Shown piece by piece: positions 62,481-64,000 of a stretch of DNA of 64,000 bases. Under the pieces are notes generated by a model. It had not been told where the DNA came from, made no database searches, and saw only the letters and a program-made list of their open reading frames with translations. A program made the translations under genes and the position numbers. The stretch covers positions 90,591,427 through 90,655,426 of the forward strand of contig CM068832.1 in the NCBI GenBank assembly GCA_028554795.2, given 5' to 3'. The stretch's first letter is position 1; the number at the start of each line of letters is the position of its first letter. Source of the DNA: Sinohyriopsis cumingii. Lineage: Eukaryota > Mollusca > Bivalvia > Unionida > Unionidae.

Positions 62481-63120
62481 CTTAGCAATTAGAATCTTGG
62501 TACATCCAGGGCCCTTAGCAATGAGCATCTTAGTACTTCCAGGACCTATTGCCAACAGCATCTTGGTACTTCCAGAACCCTTATCAATGAGCACTTGGTA
62601 CATTCAGGACCCTTAGCAATGAGCATTCAGTACTTCCAGAACCCTTAGCAATGCACATCCTGGTACTTCCAGGAAACTTAGCAATGAGCATCTCAGTACT
62701 TCCAGGACTTATATCAATGACTATCTTGGTACATTCAGGAACCTTAACAATGAGTATCTTAGTACTTCCAGAACCCTTTGCAAAGAGCATCCTGGTACTT
62801 CCATGACCCTTAGCAATGACTATCTTGGTACATTCAGGACCCTTAGCAATAAGCATTCTGGTACTTCCAGGACCCTTAGCAATGAGCATCCTGGTACTTC
62901 CAGAACCCTTAGCAATGAGCATCCTGGTACTTCCAGAGCCCTTAACATTTTTGTTGTCCATTATGGATGGTACTTTCATGCCCATAACTATGAACTACCT
63001 TGGTGCTCCCACAACCCTTATTTAATCGCTGCCTTGGTACTTTTAGAGTTCTTCAATATGGGCCACCATGGAACTTCAAAAACCATTAACATGCTATCAT
63101 TCCAGAACCCTTAACTATCA
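62481..63120. repeat. 33-bp minisatellite, about 19 copies
   Basis: Unit ttccaggacccttagcaatg + agcatcttggtac. Same ancestry as the array at 63380-63985, from which it is separated by a SINE. Confidence 0.9.
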
Positions 63121-63129
63121 GCCGTTCTT

Positions 63130-63377
63130 GGCTGGTTGGTTGTTATGGGTTTAATGCTATTTGTTCAGCACATGATAGGCAATACCAGTTTATGTGGTGG
63201 AGGAAGAGCCTAGAAAAACCCCTGAGAAGCACTACCAACAAAAGAGAGGCTACTGGCAAGCCTTCTCACATACCCATGTTAGCCAAGCCTGAGACTCACA
63301 CCCACACTGACTAAAGTGAGATGTCAATGATTAGAAAAGGCGTGAACCTTATACCACTTAGCCACCTGTTGCCCCTC
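63130..63377 (-). mobile_element. SINE type A, copy 6, inserted in a minisatellite
   Basis: Minus strand, head near 63377 (ggggcaacaggtggctaagt), tail side near 63140. Diverged from the other copies. Flanks tcagccgttcttgg and tcagccatcttgg look like a decayed target duplication. Confidence 0.8.
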
Positions 63378-63379
63378 AG

Positions 63380-63985
63380 CCATCTTGGTACCACCAGAAC
63401 CCTTAAAAAAGTGTAATGTTGAAACTTCAAGAATCTTTAGCTATAGGTTGGTTTGGAACTCCTAAAACCCTGTACTATCAGCCATACTGACACTTTCAGA
63501 AGTATTAACAAGAATCCATCCTGATACTTCCTGAACCATTAACTACAGGCCATCCTGATACTTCCTGAACCATTAACTATAGGTCATCCTGATACTTCCT
63601 GAACCATTAACTATAGGCCATCCTGATACTTCCTGAACCATTAACTACAGGCCATCCTGATACTTCCTGAACCATTAACTATAGGCCATCCTGATACTTC
63701 CTGAACCATTAACTACAGGCCATCCTGATACTTCCTGAACCATTAACTATAGGTCATCCTGATACTTCCTGAACCATTAACTACAGGCCATCCTGATACT
63801 TCCTTAACCATTAACTATAGGTCATCCTGATACTTCCTGAACTGTTAACTACAGGCCATCCTGATACTTCCTGAACTGTTAACTACAGGCCATCCTGATA
63901 CTTCCTGAACCATTAACTATAGGCCATCCTGATACTTCCTGAACTGTTAACTATGGACCATCTCCAGAACTTATCAATAAGGCTG
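63380..63985. repeat. 34-bp minisatellite
   Basis: Unit cctgatacttcctgaaccat + taactataggccat, about 14 good copies after a few diverged ones. Related to 62481-63120 by cat(c)ctggtacttcc / catcctgatacttcc. Confidence 0.92.
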
Positions 63986-63995
63986 TAAGAATTAC

Positions 63996-64000
63996 CTGGA
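63996..64000 (-). CDS. MRPS9: Possible end of next upstream MRPS9 exon (edge)
   Basis: The last bases read TCCAG|gtaatt on the minus strand, a good donor. If CAG is a codon it would join in phase 0 to AGA GCA ATA of the 59.6-kb exon (…Q-R-A-I…). Only five exon bases are in the window, so this is a guess. Confidence 0.3.

Noticed and set aside
1..64000. A previously undescribed gene system
   Set aside because: The real genes are two ordinary housekeeping loci; the unusual content is repeat and mobile-element structure, and I see no coherent new multi-gene system.

Overview
This is a piece of an animal nuclear genome, A+T-rich, with small exons lost in long introns full of repeats. A mollusc or other lophotrochozoan is my best guess. 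That is an inference from the mix of DIRS elements, tRNA-derived SINEs and many minisatellites, not proof. No prokaryotic, organellar or viral gene is visible.

Two housekeeping genes were recovered by finding exons with consensus splice sites, matching phases and recognisable protein families. Both lie on the minus strand. UTP11 (small-subunit processome protein) has its first three coding exons at 10588-10529, 6560-6499 and 2992-2890; the rest lies left of the window. MRPS9 (mitochondrial ribosomal protein uS9m) has eleven consecutive coding exons from 59681 down to a stop at 17008, with a poly(A) signal at 16819-16814. Its N-terminal exons lie right of the window. The eleven MRPS9 exons total 879 bp spread over about 43 kb, so almost everything else here is intron.

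Layout: 1-2800 holds three tandem arrays, then UTP11 exon 3. 5.0-6.5 kb holds two arrays ending at UTP11 exon 2. 6.7-7.4 kb is a hAT/ZBED transposase relic in UTP11 intron 1. 10.6-16.8 kb is intergenic, with a 39-bp array at 15.06-16.16 kb. 17.5-18.1 kb is a TTAA-flanked MITE. 18.9-26.3 kb holds a truncated DIRS element of one family and a nearly full-length, mutated DIRS element of another (20151-26275). 27.2-28.75 kb is a duplicated SINE plus 27-bp minisatellite block. 30.3-33.2 kb is a nest of SINEs, a LINE and DNA-transposon/DIRS relics. 35.7-38.9 kb and 53.8-56.9 kb are two more degraded DIRS copies. 39-64 kb is mostly minisatellites, nearly every intron with its own unit (23-57 bp).

The genes do not form a functional system; both serve ribosome production or function and are simply neighbours. 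The most interesting structures are a 45-bp array that has copied a real MRPS9 splice donor in exact register, a DIRS element with its internal complementary region still readable, and a target site that took several retrotransposon insertions in succession.
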